Shown here piece by piece: positions 32,022-40,102 of a stretch of 64,000 nucleotides of DNA. Within the stretch, counting starts at the first letter, position 1. The number at the start of each line of letters is the position of its first letter. The notes beneath the pieces are model-generated. The model was not told the DNA's origin, searched no databases, and saw only the letters and a list, made by a program, of their open reading frames with translations. Both the position numbers and the translations under genes were made by a program. Origin of the DNA: CAZSNT01 sp964607765 (GTDB taxonomy: Bacteria; Verrucomicrobiota; Lentisphaeria; Oligosphaerales; JABHEG01); the NCBI GenBank assembly GCA_964607765.1, contig CAZSNT010000004.1:1-64000 (forward strand). The letters run 5' to 3'.

Positions 32022-34019
32022 ATGGAGGTAGAAGAAATCTGTCGCAAACTGAAGCCGGTTCTCGGCGCAAAGGCGGACGCACTATGGCTCGCCTATGTGA
32101 CGGCATCGACGCCGGCCGAGAAGCAGGAGATCGTCATTGCACTCAACATCCTCGCCTCGCAACGGCTCCAGGCAAGTTACGAGCCCAACCGGGTGCTTCT
32201 GCCGCCGCCCCCCAAGCACGCCGCCGCTGGGCCCTACCGGTTCGGGACGGTCTCATACAACGGGCAGGATCTCTACCCATTCGGTCTACGAGAGGACGAG
32301 TGGATACAGCACATCGGGATCTTCGGGCGTTCGGGCGCAGGCAAGACGAACCTCGCACTGAACATCGTCCAGAGTCTGTTGGAGCATGGCAAGCCATTCC
32401 TCATATTCGACTGGAAGCGGAACTACCGTGATCTTCTCACGCTGTTTCCTGGCCGCCCGATCCGCGTGTTCACCGTGGGCCGCGACATCGCGCCCATCCA
32501 GTTCAACCCTCTCATACCCCCGGCCGGCACCAGCCCGGACATCTGGCTCAAGAAGCTGATCGAGATCATCGCCACAACCTATTTCGTGGGAGAAGGCGTC
32601 ATATCTCTGCTGCTCAAGGCACTTGATGAAGTCTACACTGAGGCCGGTGTCTACGACGGCGCGCCCCTCGGAGAATGGCCCACGCTACGGGACGTCTTGA
32701 CGTGGCTGAAGGCCTACCCCGCCCGAGGCAGGGAACAGAATTGGATGGCATCCACACTCAGGGCGGTGGCCGCACTGTGCTACGGAGAGATGGGCAAGGT
32801 CGTGAACGTGAGTCGGCAGTACCCGCTGTCAGGCCTGCTTCAGGAGAACGTGGTCCTCGAACTTGACAGTCTGACCAGCTCCGACAAGACCTTCTTCATC
32901 GAGTCGCTTCTGCTCTGGATCCACCACTTCCGAATGGCAGAGCAGGGCAGGGAAGCGTTCAAGCACGTCATTCTGATCGAAGAGGCCCACCACATCCTGA
33001 CCAAGCAGGAAGCGTCTCGAAAGGAAGGCATCACTGACATCATCCTGCGTGAGATTCGGGAATTGGGCGAGAGTATCATGCTCCTTGACCAGATGCCAAG
33101 CTTGATCACGCCCACGGCGTTGGCGAACACACACACCACTTTCACGTTCAACCTGAAGAACCGGGGTTGCGTATCCACCGCCGCAAACTACACGCTGGTG
33201 GGCAACGACGACAAGGAGTTCTTTGGGCGTCTCCCCGTCGGCGAAGCGATCGTCAAGCTCCAGGGACGCTGGTTCGATCCGTTCCTCATCACGATCCCAC
33301 GGATCCGCATCCGCAAAGGCAGCGTGACAGATGCCATGCTGCGAATCCGGAATAGGGATGATTCCACTGATTCCGCACCTATCACCCGGCAAGATGACAC
33401 GGAGGAGACGATTACAGCTCCCCCGGCCGCAGATAAAGAGCAACTGTCAGACGATCATCTGACGTTGCTCAAGGACGTCGTGAACTATCCGCTGGATGGA
33501 GTCTCACGACGATACCAGCGTCTCCGGTGGAGCCGCAGACACGGGAACGAGGTCAAGATCGAGCTCGTGCAGGGCGGACTGCTCCGCGAGGTTTCCCTCC
33601 CCCTCGCCAACGGTCGCATGGTGTTGCTCGAAGCCACACCGGACGCCGCCAGCATCCTCCCCGCCCCCCTGCCGGAAGCCGTTGCCTCTCCCCGCAATCA
33701 GAGCCTGGAACACAGGTTCTGGGTTCAGCGTGTTCGAAGTGCTTTCGAGGCAGATGGCTACACGGTCGAGGAGGAGCATCCAGTCAATGGTGGCGCCGTG
33801 GACCTTCTCGCGGCTCGGGGCGGGGAGCAGGTCGGCATCGAGATCGAGACGGGCAAGAGCGACATCCCCGGGAACATCAGACGGGCCGCCGTCTTGCCCG
33901 CCCTGATACTCGTGGCGACGAGTTCTGCCGCCGAACGCCAGATCGCGCGGGCGCTGGGAGAAGCTGACCCCGCGACTGCGGCAAAGACTAGGATCCAGAC
34001 GTGGAAGGAGTTCTCCTGA
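32022..34019 (+). CDS. HerA/VirB4-type ATPase fused to a PD-(D/E)xK nuclease domain
   Basis: A 665-residue protein. The ATPase core has Walker A GIFGRSGAGKTN at about 101-109 and Walker B HVILIEEAHHIL at about 316-326. RELGESIMLLDQMPSLI and FNLKNRGC follow, as in DUF87/HerA and TraC/VirB4-like pumps. Residues about 560-665 form a separate domain with GGAVDLLAARGGEQVGIEIE followed by TGKSD; the Asp, the Glu and the Lys fit a PD-(D/E)xK nuclease core. This combination suggests DNA translocation linked to cleavage, as in conjugative or archaeal mobile elements and some conflict systems. It shares an operon with the 207-residue protein. Linking role is inferred. Confidence 0.85.
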   Translation: MEVEEICRKLKPVLGAKADALWLAYVTASTPAEKQEIVIALNILASQRLQASYEPNRVLLPPPPKHAAAGPYRFGTVSYNGQDLYPFGLREDEWIQHIGIFGRSGAGKTNLALNIVQSLLEHGKPFLIFDWKRNYRDLLTLFPGRPIRVFTVGRDIAPIQFNPLIPPAGTSPDIWLKKLIEIIATTYFVGEGVISLLLKALDEVYTEAGVYDGAPLGEWPTLRDVLTWLKAYPARGREQNWMASTLRAVAALCYGEMGKVVNVSRQYPLSGLLQENVVLELDSLTSSDKTFFIESLLLWIHHFRMAEQGREAFKHVILIEEAHHILTKQEASRKEGITDIILREIRELGESIMLLDQMPSLITPTALANTHTTFTFNLKNRGCVSTAANYTLVGNDDKEFFGRLPVGEAIVKLQGRWFDPFLITIPRIRIRKGSVTDAMLRIRNRDDSTDSAPITRQDDTEETITAPPAADKEQLSDDHLTLLKDVVNYPLDGVSRRYQRLRWSRRHGNEVKIELVQGGLLREVSLPLANGRMVLLEATPDAASILPAPLPEAVASPRNQSLEHRFWVQRVRSAFEADGYTVEEEHPVNGGAVDLLAARGGEQVGIEIETGKSDIPGNIRRAAVLPALILVATSSAAERQIARALGEADPATAAKTRIQTWKEFS

Positions 34020-34082
34020 GATCAGCCGCCGGGAGGGCCTCGGGGCCCCGTGAGACGGCGCCGCGTATTCCCCGCGCAGCAC

Positions 34083-34099
34083 CGAAAAGGTTAAATATA
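34083..34099 (+). promoter_or_regulatory. TATA-like promoter of the nuclease-like gene
   Basis: CGAAAAGGTTAAATATAGG: a BRE-like CGAAAA, then TTAAATATA ending 21 bases before the ATG at 34120. No ribosome site is visible, consistent with a leaderless transcript. Confidence 0.45.
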
Positions 34100-34119
34100 G
34101 GCACGCCCACAGGACAACT

Positions 34120-34761
34120 ATGTCAACGCCACTTCCGGCAGCATTGCCGTTCCGCGACGCCGCCCATGCCAAAATGCAGCGTGAGTACATCCACTCCATG
34201 CAGGCACAAGGCTGGACGTTGTTCGGCACCGAAGTGCCCTACAGCAACGGACATGGCTTTGTGGACGTTGTTCTGTTCACTGAGGGGGCCGTAGGTCCTG
34301 GGCGGCTGTGGTTGGTGGCGGAACTGAAGCCGACTGTACAGAACATCGGTGAGGCAATCCGTCAAGTTCGCCGGGCTCAGCAGTCGTTCTTCAGATCATA
34401 CCCGGACCTACTCAAAGGTCAGTCCCGTGAAGCCGCGTGTCGCTTCCCCCTTGTCGTCTTGGCCAGCGAGGAGAACTGGAGACGCTGTGCAGCGTACGCA
34501 ACGCTGTTCGCAGGGATCGAATTGGAGCTGTTCCACCCCGACCATGTCAGGCAACGCGACGCGCGCAACAAGTCCGAAATCGAGTGCGCCATTCTGGAAG
34601 CCGGGAGGAGCACCAGGCGTCTCACCTGTGCAGAGAAGGAAGAGGCGTCCGGCAGCACAGCCTGCTGCCCAGGATCGATTCCAGAGGCGTATCCAGATCG
34701 CCTCCGCGATGCCAGATCGCGTCACCTAGGCCCTGACAGAACATGCGCGCAGCGTCACTGA
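34120..34761 (+). CDS. PD-(D/E)xK nuclease-like protein
   Basis: A 213-residue protein. Residues about 38-75 read GTEVPYSNGHGFVDVVLF, then LWLVAELKPTVQNIGEAIRQ. The Asp in GFVDVVL and the E-x-K in AELKP are the expected PD-(D/E)xK core, followed by a helix with a Gln-Val-Arg pattern seen in archaeal Holliday-type and restriction-like nucleases. The last 48 residues (from about RLTCAEKEE) lie over the 3' end of the convergent gene and look like out-of-phase coding, so the original C-terminus may have been lost. Either a nuclease or a nuclease-fold sensor. Confidence 0.65.
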   Translation: MSTPLPAALPFRDAAHAKMQREYIHSMQAQGWTLFGTEVPYSNGHGFVDVVLFTEGAVGPGRLWLVAELKPTVQNIGEAIRQVRRAQQSFFRSYPDLLKGQSREAACRFPLVVLASEENWRRCAAYATLFAGIELELFHPDHVRQRDARNKSEIECAILEAGRSTRRLTCAEKEEASGSTACCPGSIPEAYPDRLRDARSRHLGPDRTCAQRH

Positions 34762-35548
34762 TCCATACATAATCCGTTGGCGCCATCGCCGAAACTAGCC
34801 GACAGATCGCCGCGCGATGGGATGATGCGCAAGTCATGATCAACACCCGGAATCCCTGGAAGTCGGCCCCCCATAGTTCTCCGTACTTGCGGAAGCCGCT
34901 TCCCCGGGAATATGCCTGGTAGTTCAATATCTTCGTCCGCAGGTCTCGCTTCCTCGGCCTTCGGGATGCCAGCGGCTCAGTTCCCATGTCGATCTCGAGG
35001 AAGAAAAGAGCGTTCTTCCCAGTTTCGCTATCGCCGACCCGGAAGACGCCATCCGGCACGAAGTACGCTGGCGGGCTGTTGCCTCCCTTTCTGAGTTCCT
35101 CTCGCAGTTGCGGTCTTCCCCTCTCACCCTCAGGCGAGAAGGGGGAGTCAGGTGACTGGAAGTCCACGGTCAACTGCGGGACGACGCTCGGCAGGTGTGC
35201 TAGGTGGATCCTGAACCAGTTGAGGAGGAGTTGGTGGCCCTCGCAGTTCGAGGTCGGGTCCAGCAGTTCTTCCTCTGGCACACACTCGGGCAGAAGGGAT
35301 CTCTGACGCAGTACCGCAATGCCTTCGGGACCGACCGACAGGATCTTCTCCGGCCGCCCGCGCCTTCGGGCGAACTGCCGGTCCCGGCTGCGAACGAGTC
35401 CGGCCGTCTCGAGCCTGCCCACTCGCCGCCTTGCGACCTGCAGCCCGCTCATCCCGTGGAGATGAACCACTTGCTCGATCGTGAGGAGCGAGTGGTCGGC
35501 CAGGGCTCTGAGTAACTCGACGTCTCGGTTCAGTAGACGCAGGGGCAT
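34622..35548 (-). CDS. Replication-relaxation family protein
   Basis: A 308-residue protein. The N-terminal winged helix reads LNRDVELLRALADHSLLTIE, then ARRRVGRLETAGLVRSRD. The second domain has PDGVFRVG, NALFFLEIDMGTEPL and KILNYQAYSRG, the replication-relaxation family pattern, a restriction-fold relative found on plasmids and conjugative elements. It is convergent with the nuclease-like gene and overlaps it by 140 bases. Such proteins probably act in plasmid replication or transfer. The family call is confident; the mechanism is not known. Confidence 0.85.
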   Translation of the reverse strand: MPLRLLNRDVELLRALADHSLLTIEQVVHLHGMSGLQVARRRVGRLETAGLVRSRDRQFARRRGRPEKILSVGPEGIAVLRQRSLLPECVPEEELLDPTSNCEGHQLLLNWFRIHLAHLPSVVPQLTVDFQSPDSPFSPEGERGRPQLREELRKGGNSPPAYFVPDGVFRVGDSETGKNALFFLEIDMGTEPLASRRPRKRDLRTKILNYQAYSRGSGFRKYGELWGADFQGFRVLIMTCASSHRAAICRLVSAMAPTDYVWISDAARMFCQGLGDAIWHRGGDLDTPLESILGSRLCCRTPLPSLHR

Positions 35549-35557
35549 CGTGGCTCC

Positions 35558-35983
35558 TCACGAGGATGGCATCCCGGGAGTTTGGCGTTCTATTCCCGGG
35601 GCATTTGGGCGTCGTCTGACGCCAGGCTTCGGCGCAGGGATGTCAGCGCCAACGTCGTGCTCCAGGGCGGCGATGTGGGCCATGGCGGGCGAGTCTGTCC
35701 CACATACAGGACACCGCCACGTCCCGCACCCGTCCTCCGATGACTCCGACCACCGGTGACCACACCCGCGACACCGCCAGCTGCTCAGGACAACGCACGG
35801 TACTGAATCTGCGGATCGAGTCGTCGTGTTGGGTAACGCCGTTTGGGGTTGGCCAGTCGTCTTCCTGCGCATCCGCACCGTCCCTTGACTTGACGCTACC
35901 CAAGCTTCACGCGGCAGCGTCATCGGTCCAAGCGTTTCTTCGCAAGAGATAGCGGCACTTCCTGGGCAACAGTTCCAGGGCAC
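35558..35983 (-). CDS. Small zinc-ribbon protein
   Basis: An ORF of 141 residues. The only clear domain is a zinc ribbon at about 70-95: WRCRGCGHRW, then WRCPVCGTD. The C-terminal part is Pro- and Arg-rich. The start is uncertain: MPWNCC, MTLPREAW (35923) and MRRKTT (about 35872) are all possible and none has a good ribosome site. It ends 9 bases before the replication-relaxation gene starts, so the two are probably an operon. Confidence 0.5.
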   Translation of the reverse strand: MPWNCCPGSAAISCEETLGPMTLPREAWVASSQGTVRMRRKTTGQPQTALPNTTTRSADSVPCVVLSSWRCRGCGHRWSESSEDGCGTWRCPVCGTDSPAMAHIAALEHDVGADIPAPKPGVRRRPNAPGIERQTPGMPSS

Positions 35984-36056
35984 ATGCAGCTGCGGGGAAC
36001 GCTACGCCCAACACACGACGGGGGCGCGACCGAGGATGGCACGGGGCGAGAGCGGG

Positions 36057-36839
36057 TCAGATGGTGGGGCCCCAGACCTCGACCAAGGCGCCCCGGAAGA
36101 GCTGGTCGAGGCGGGCGGGGTCGGAGGAGACTGCCGGTGGCGCGGGGTTTTCGCCAGAGAGACGTTTGAGTTCGCGTTCGAGGAATGCGCCGATGACCGG
36201 GATCTTCGGACCGCGGTCAAGCTCTTCTCCCGCCTTCTTCCGGGCCAGAAGGTCGCCGATTGCGTCCAGAAGCTCTGGATCACCGACCGTGGCATCGACG
36301 AGTTTCTGGAACTCCATCGGGACGACTCCGAGGCCAGCCTCGATCCACAGACAGGCCAGGACGGGGCGGAGGACGTAGAAGTACTTCTTGACCCAGACGG
36401 TGTCTTCCTTGAGATACTGCCGGTAGTTGCCCTGAGCCATGTGCAGGTAGTGGTAGAGACATGAACGCGGCGAGTAGTACTCCGGCATCAGCTCGACGAT
36501 GCGCTGCCGGATGCTGAACCGCTCACGATAGACGATTGGCGATTGCAGCCACTCGAGTAACGGCGGGTTCGACTTCCGGAACAGGTGCAGCGCCTTGCGA
36601 AGATCCCAGCCCGAGACATCCAGTTCATCGTCGATAGGCTTCTCAATCACTTCACGACGCTGCCCGATCGACAGGTACCACTGCGTCGGACGCAGGTACA
36701 GGAAGCGGACGTCATAGTCGCTGTCCTGCGATTCGAAGCCCCACGCCCGGCTTCCCGACTCGCAGGCATAGAAGACAACGACATCTTCTTCCTGCTCGAT
36801 CTTCGCCAGTGAATCCGCTATGGCCTGTTCTGCGTCCAT
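36057..36839 (-). CDS. RlaP-type nucleotidyltransferase (RNA repair)
   Basis: A 260-residue DNA-polymerase-beta superfamily protein of the RlaP type (PF10127). The nucleotidyltransferase core is FYACESGSRAWGFES, then SDYDVRFLYL, giving the GS-x-D-x-D catalytic pattern. It is followed by an all-helical domain with WLQSPIVYRERF, YHYLHMAQGNYRQYL and KKYFYVLRP. The family has been placed in RNA-repair gene clusters. Here it is the last gene of an operon with RtcA, KptA, HD-Pnk and an RNA ligase. A terminal nucleotide-adding role on damaged RNA is inferred. Confidence 0.88.
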   Translation of the reverse strand: MDAEQAIADSLAKIEQEEDVVVFYACESGSRAWGFESQDSDYDVRFLYLRPTQWYLSIGQRREVIEKPIDDELDVSGWDLRKALHLFRKSNPPLLEWLQSPIVYRERFSIRQRIVELMPEYYSPRSCLYHYLHMAQGNYRQYLKEDTVWVKKYFYVLRPVLACLWIEAGLGVVPMEFQKLVDATVGDPELLDAIGDLLARKKAGEELDRGPKIPVIGAFLERELKRLSGENPAPPAVSSDPARLDQLFRGALVEVWGPTI

Positions 36840-36890
36840 CGTCTCAGGGCCTCGTACTCATGCCGTTTCCCGGCGTCCGCTCACGCCACC

Positions 36891-37913
36891 TCAGCTCTGC
36901 GGTCCCATCGTGACCAACGTGTTCCCGCCGGTCTCCCGCTGCACGCTGATGTCGATATCGAAGAACGCCTTGATCACCTCGACGTTGGTTCGGGCGTGCG
37001 AGGAGAACGGGCCGGTGCGGAAGGCGCCACCGCCAGCCAGTGCCAACGGCAAGAGCAACTGGTCGGCCAGATGCTCACCGACCGGCGCGTCGGTTCTCAG
37101 GTAGTTGCGTCCATCCCGGATTACGTTTGCCGCGACCTTCTCCGCCGGCAGCCCGATGCGGCCGAACTCGGTGAACACCTCGGTGACATTCTCGGACTCG
37201 ACCTCCAGCATGACGACATTCCCGGGACCGGCAGACTCGGGTTCCTCAATCCGGATGGCGTCCTCGTCCAACTGGAAGCGCTCGACCAAGACCTTCGCCT
37301 CCCGCTCCGCAATATGCCTCGGCAGGTTGGCAAGCAGAATGGTCGCCCGCTTCGCCAACACGCCACCGCGATCCAGAAGCTCGAAGGGCGACAGTGTCGC
37401 AGCAGATGTCACGGTGACAGTGAGTGCGCCGCCTCCCGCCGGGAAGAAGCCGTAGCGATCAAGCTTGGGGGCGGTCACGGGCCCCATCCTATTGAGCAAC
37501 GGCAGGTAGGCCTTCGCAACGAAGTCGAATGGCGGCGCCAGCGGGTTGTGCGTCCCGCCCTCCAAGTGAAGCGAAGACGGTGCCGATGCGGTCAGCAAAG
37601 CGGGGAGAACCGTCTGCAGCACTAACGTCGTGCTTCCGGCCGAACCCACATCGAAGGAAAACGCCCCGGGATTCAAGCTCCGTGGAGAGAAGGTCAGTTC
37701 GGTTGAGCCGAGGGTGGGCCCGGACACGTCTGCCTGACCGACCGCGGCCGCTGCTTCGACGGCAGTGAGATGCTGACGTCGCAAGCCCGGTTTGCTGCGC
37801 CGGGCCCGAATGTTGCAGATCCGGAACGGCCTACCCGTGGCGAGCGACAGCGTCAGGGACGTGCGTAGGCACTGCCCGCCTCCCTCACCAAAGCTGCCAT
37901 CAATCTCGATCAT
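36891..37913 (-). CDS. rtcA: RNA 3'-terminal phosphate cyclase RtcA
   Basis: A 340-residue protein with the RtcA start IDGSFGEGGGQCLRTSL and ARRSKPGLRRQH. Near the C-terminus is APVGEHLADQLLLPLALAG, whose His is the AMP-accepting catalytic residue. Length is normal. RtcA uses ATP to turn an RNA 3'-phosphate into a 2',3'-cyclic phosphate and can also adenylylate 5'-phosphates. It lies 9 bases after the KptA gene and before the RlaP-type gene, so it belongs to the repair operon. Unlike the common rtcBA arrangement, no RtcB is adjacent. Confidence 0.95.
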   Translation of the reverse strand: MIEIDGSFGEGGGQCLRTSLTLSLATGRPFRICNIRARRSKPGLRRQHLTAVEAAAAVGQADVSGPTLGSTELTFSPRSLNPGAFSFDVGSAGSTTLVLQTVLPALLTASAPSSLHLEGGTHNPLAPPFDFVAKAYLPLLNRMGPVTAPKLDRYGFFPAGGGALTVTVTSAATLSPFELLDRGGVLAKRATILLANLPRHIAEREAKVLVERFQLDEDAIRIEEPESAGPGNVVMLEVESENVTEVFTEFGRIGLPAEKVAANVIRDGRNYLRTDAPVGEHLADQLLLPLALAGGGAFRTGPFSSHARTNVEVIKAFFDIDISVQRETGGNTLVTMGPQS

Positions 37914-37922
37914 CTTCGGTAG

Positions 37923-38912
37923 TCACCTTATCCCGTATAGGCACAACAGCGCCGCCCAGCCCGATGGCAGTGTCGTCGGCGCGGATTCCAGCGCTCGGCC
38001 ATACTTGACCGCCATCTCCAGGAAGAACCGGGCATGGAAGAACGCTTCCACGAACGGCCGCGTATGCCGCGTCCATTCCTTGTTGTGGTCCATCTCGAAC
38101 CGCTTGCCGCTGGCGCCGGCATCCATGATTTCACGGAAGACGGAGGAAACCGCGGCGCCCTCCGGCGCCAGTGACTCCAGCACCTCGGCGACCCGTCGTG
38201 TCTGTTCCTGCAGGTCGTAGACCTTGAATGACCCGTAGTAGAACCGATAGACCGGATCTTCGTAGGCCCAGTGCGAGCTCATTTGATCGAGAAGCCCCTC
38301 CAGCTCCGGCAGTCGCGCCTTGATGTTCGCCAACAGCTCTTGGTCCCGGGCGAGTGCCAGCGACTGTCCGTCTGTCTTTTCGATGAATCCCGGCGACACA
38401 TGGTCTGTCAGCCAGACGCCGTTCTCGGACAGGTAGAATTGGTGGCCGCGCCGATGCATCTCACCCGACCGGACACGAAGCACGACTGGCTTGCCATGCC
38501 TCCGGCCGACGGCCGTTGCGGTCTGTTCATCCGGCGAAAGGTGGACGTGCTGTCGCTGCCCGGGCGACAACCCATCGCGCATGATGGACTCAAGAAACCG
38601 CGTGGCCGTGCCGTGGAAGAGAATCTCCGGTGGCTCTACCGGCGGCAACCCGAGATCGACTGGGCGCGAGTGGCCTTGAGCTGCGCGAATCCGTTTGCCG
38701 TCAGCGCTCAGCGTGAACCGCTTCTTGTCGTTCTTCTCGACGACTTCCTCGACCAACGCCCTGGTCAACTGGCGACCGTGACGGCCGGCTGCGGCGATCA
38801 GTTCATCCACGTCCGCCCATCCGTTCTCGTCGAACTCCAGCCCGACCTCCTCCGGCCGATGCCGGAGCACGAAGCTCAGGAACTTACTCACTTGTATCAG
38901 CCGTCTCTCCAT
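37923..38912 (-). CDS. kptA: RNA 2'-phosphotransferase KptA/Tpt1 with C-terminal extension
   Basis: A 329-residue protein. The first 185 residues are a complete Tpt1 domain: VSKFLSFVLRHRPEEVGLEF with the catalytic Arg-His, VDLGLPPVEPPEILFHGTA, HVHLSPDEQTATAVGRRHG and GVWLTDHVSP. The enzyme removes an internal 2'-phosphate at a splice junction using NAD+. The remaining 145 residues are an unrecognised helical domain (SSHWAYEDPVYRFYYGSFK, MDHNKEWTRHTRPFVEAFFH) absent from standard Tpt1 proteins of about 180 residues. The gene lies between HD-Pnk and RtcA genes, so it would clear 2'-phosphates left by a ligation reaction of this operon. Confidence 0.95.
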   Translation of the reverse strand: MERRLIQVSKFLSFVLRHRPEEVGLEFDENGWADVDELIAAAGRHGRQLTRALVEEVVEKNDKKRFTLSADGKRIRAAQGHSRPVDLGLPPVEPPEILFHGTATRFLESIMRDGLSPGQRQHVHLSPDEQTATAVGRRHGKPVVLRVRSGEMHRRGHQFYLSENGVWLTDHVSPGFIEKTDGQSLALARDQELLANIKARLPELEGLLDQMSSHWAYEDPVYRFYYGSFKVYDLQEQTRRVAEVLESLAPEGAAVSSVFREIMDAGASGKRFEMDHNKEWTRHTRPFVEAFFHARFFLEMAVKYGRALESAPTTLPSGWAALLCLYGIR

Positions 38913-38929
38913 CTTCCGCTCTCGGTCTT

Positions 38930-40102
38930 CTATGTCAACGGAGTTCCCTCGTTCTGGTCATCGACGACATAACATACTTCATGCGCTTCTGTCAGGTCCG
39001 GTAGGTCCAGCTTTCCTGCCAGCTTGTAGAGGATCTTCTCGGGCACGGGATGCGCCCGGTTTCGGTTGCGCTCGACCAGCAAACGCATGGGAGCATCCAC
39101 GAAGACGATCCGGACTCGGGCGTGGTAGGATGCGAACAGGTCAACCAGCTGCCGCCGCATCTGTTGGGATACGTTGGTAGCATCCCAGATGAAGGACTGT
39201 TCCTGCCTGAGGTGCTGACGCGCGAGCTCCTTGGCGTGCTGGATGACACGGCCCTGGTTTCCAGTGGCCTGGACACCCAGTTCTTCGCGGAGTGCGTCCA
39301 GCGAGACAGCGGGGAGGCCGGAGCCATCCTGGGCAATCCAGCGTCCTTTGCCTGCTCCAGGCAAGCCGGACATGAGCGTAACGGTGAATCGGGTATCGTC
39401 GTAGACCTCGAAATCAGGTGCACGGTCCTCTGACCGGAAGTACACGAACCGCGTGTGATCCGACGGAAACGGCTTCGGCTTGTCGAAGCAGTCGTGATCG
39501 CGACACGTTGCACGGAACAGCTCCACGGCGTCCAGAAGAAGTGGGGCGTCGTCGCACTCTCGTCCTTTGACGTCGGCCTCGGCCACGACGGAGAGGAGGT
39601 CGCAGCGTACGGTCTGACTGGCCTGGAATACCGACCGCTCCGGGTCACGGTTCTCGAGAAAGCTGTAGGGCAGGCCATGGCGTCGGATCAGCGCGACGAT
39701 GGTCTCTCGCGCAGCGAATGTCAGGTTCGTGCCGTTGAGATCAGCCAGTTCCTGCAACAGCAGACGGACACGGTACGCGCCTCTCCTGCTGTGGCCACGT
39801 GATGTCACGCGCCCTTCGTCGTCGATGCGAGTGGTTTCGGCCTTCCCGAGATCGTGGAACAAACAGGCGGCAAAGACAACGTTCCTCTTGACCCGGGGCA
39901 GCGCACGCCATTCGTTCAGTCCGACCAGCCGCTCGCAGACCGTCCGCGTGTGCTGCAGCACATTCCCTTCGCGATGATACTCGGGATCCTGCACGACCTG
40001 CGCCAAAGACGTCAACGCGTCCGTCAACGCCACGATGTCAGGCCAGCACAGTGCCCACGATGGCGGCTCCGGACAATAGGGAAATGTGAAGTTCGTGCTC
40101 AT
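38930..40102 (-). CDS. HD-Pnk: HD phosphohydrolase fused to polynucleotide kinase
   Basis: A 390-residue protein. The N-terminal HD domain has REGNVLQHTRTV and CLFHDLGKAETT with metal-binding His-Asp. The C-terminal P-loop kinase has SGLPGAGKGRW (near residue 247), IWDATNVS and ERNRNRAHPVP. This order matches the HD-Pnk type described from Runella, which heals 5'-OH ends by kinase action and 2',3'-cyclic or 3'-phosphate ends through the HD part. The start overlaps the ligase stop by 4 bases, consistent with an end-healing plus sealing pair. Confidence is high for the architecture. Confidence 0.92.
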   Translation of the reverse strand: MSTNFTFPYCPEPPSWALCWPDIVALTDALTSLAQVVQDPEYHREGNVLQHTRTVCERLVGLNEWRALPRVKRNVVFAACLFHDLGKAETTRIDDEGRVTSRGHSRRGAYRVRLLLQELADLNGTNLTFAARETIVALIRRHGLPYSFLENRDPERSVFQASQTVRCDLLSVVAEADVKGRECDDAPLLLDAVELFRATCRDHDCFDKPKPFPSDHTRFVYFRSEDRAPDFEVYDDTRFTVTLMSGLPGAGKGRWIAQDGSGLPAVSLDALREELGVQATGNQGRVIQHAKELARQHLRQEQSFIWDATNVSQQMRRQLVDLFASYHARVRIVFVDAPMRLLVERNRNRAHPVPEKILYKLAGKLDLPDLTEAHEVCYVVDDQNEGTPLT

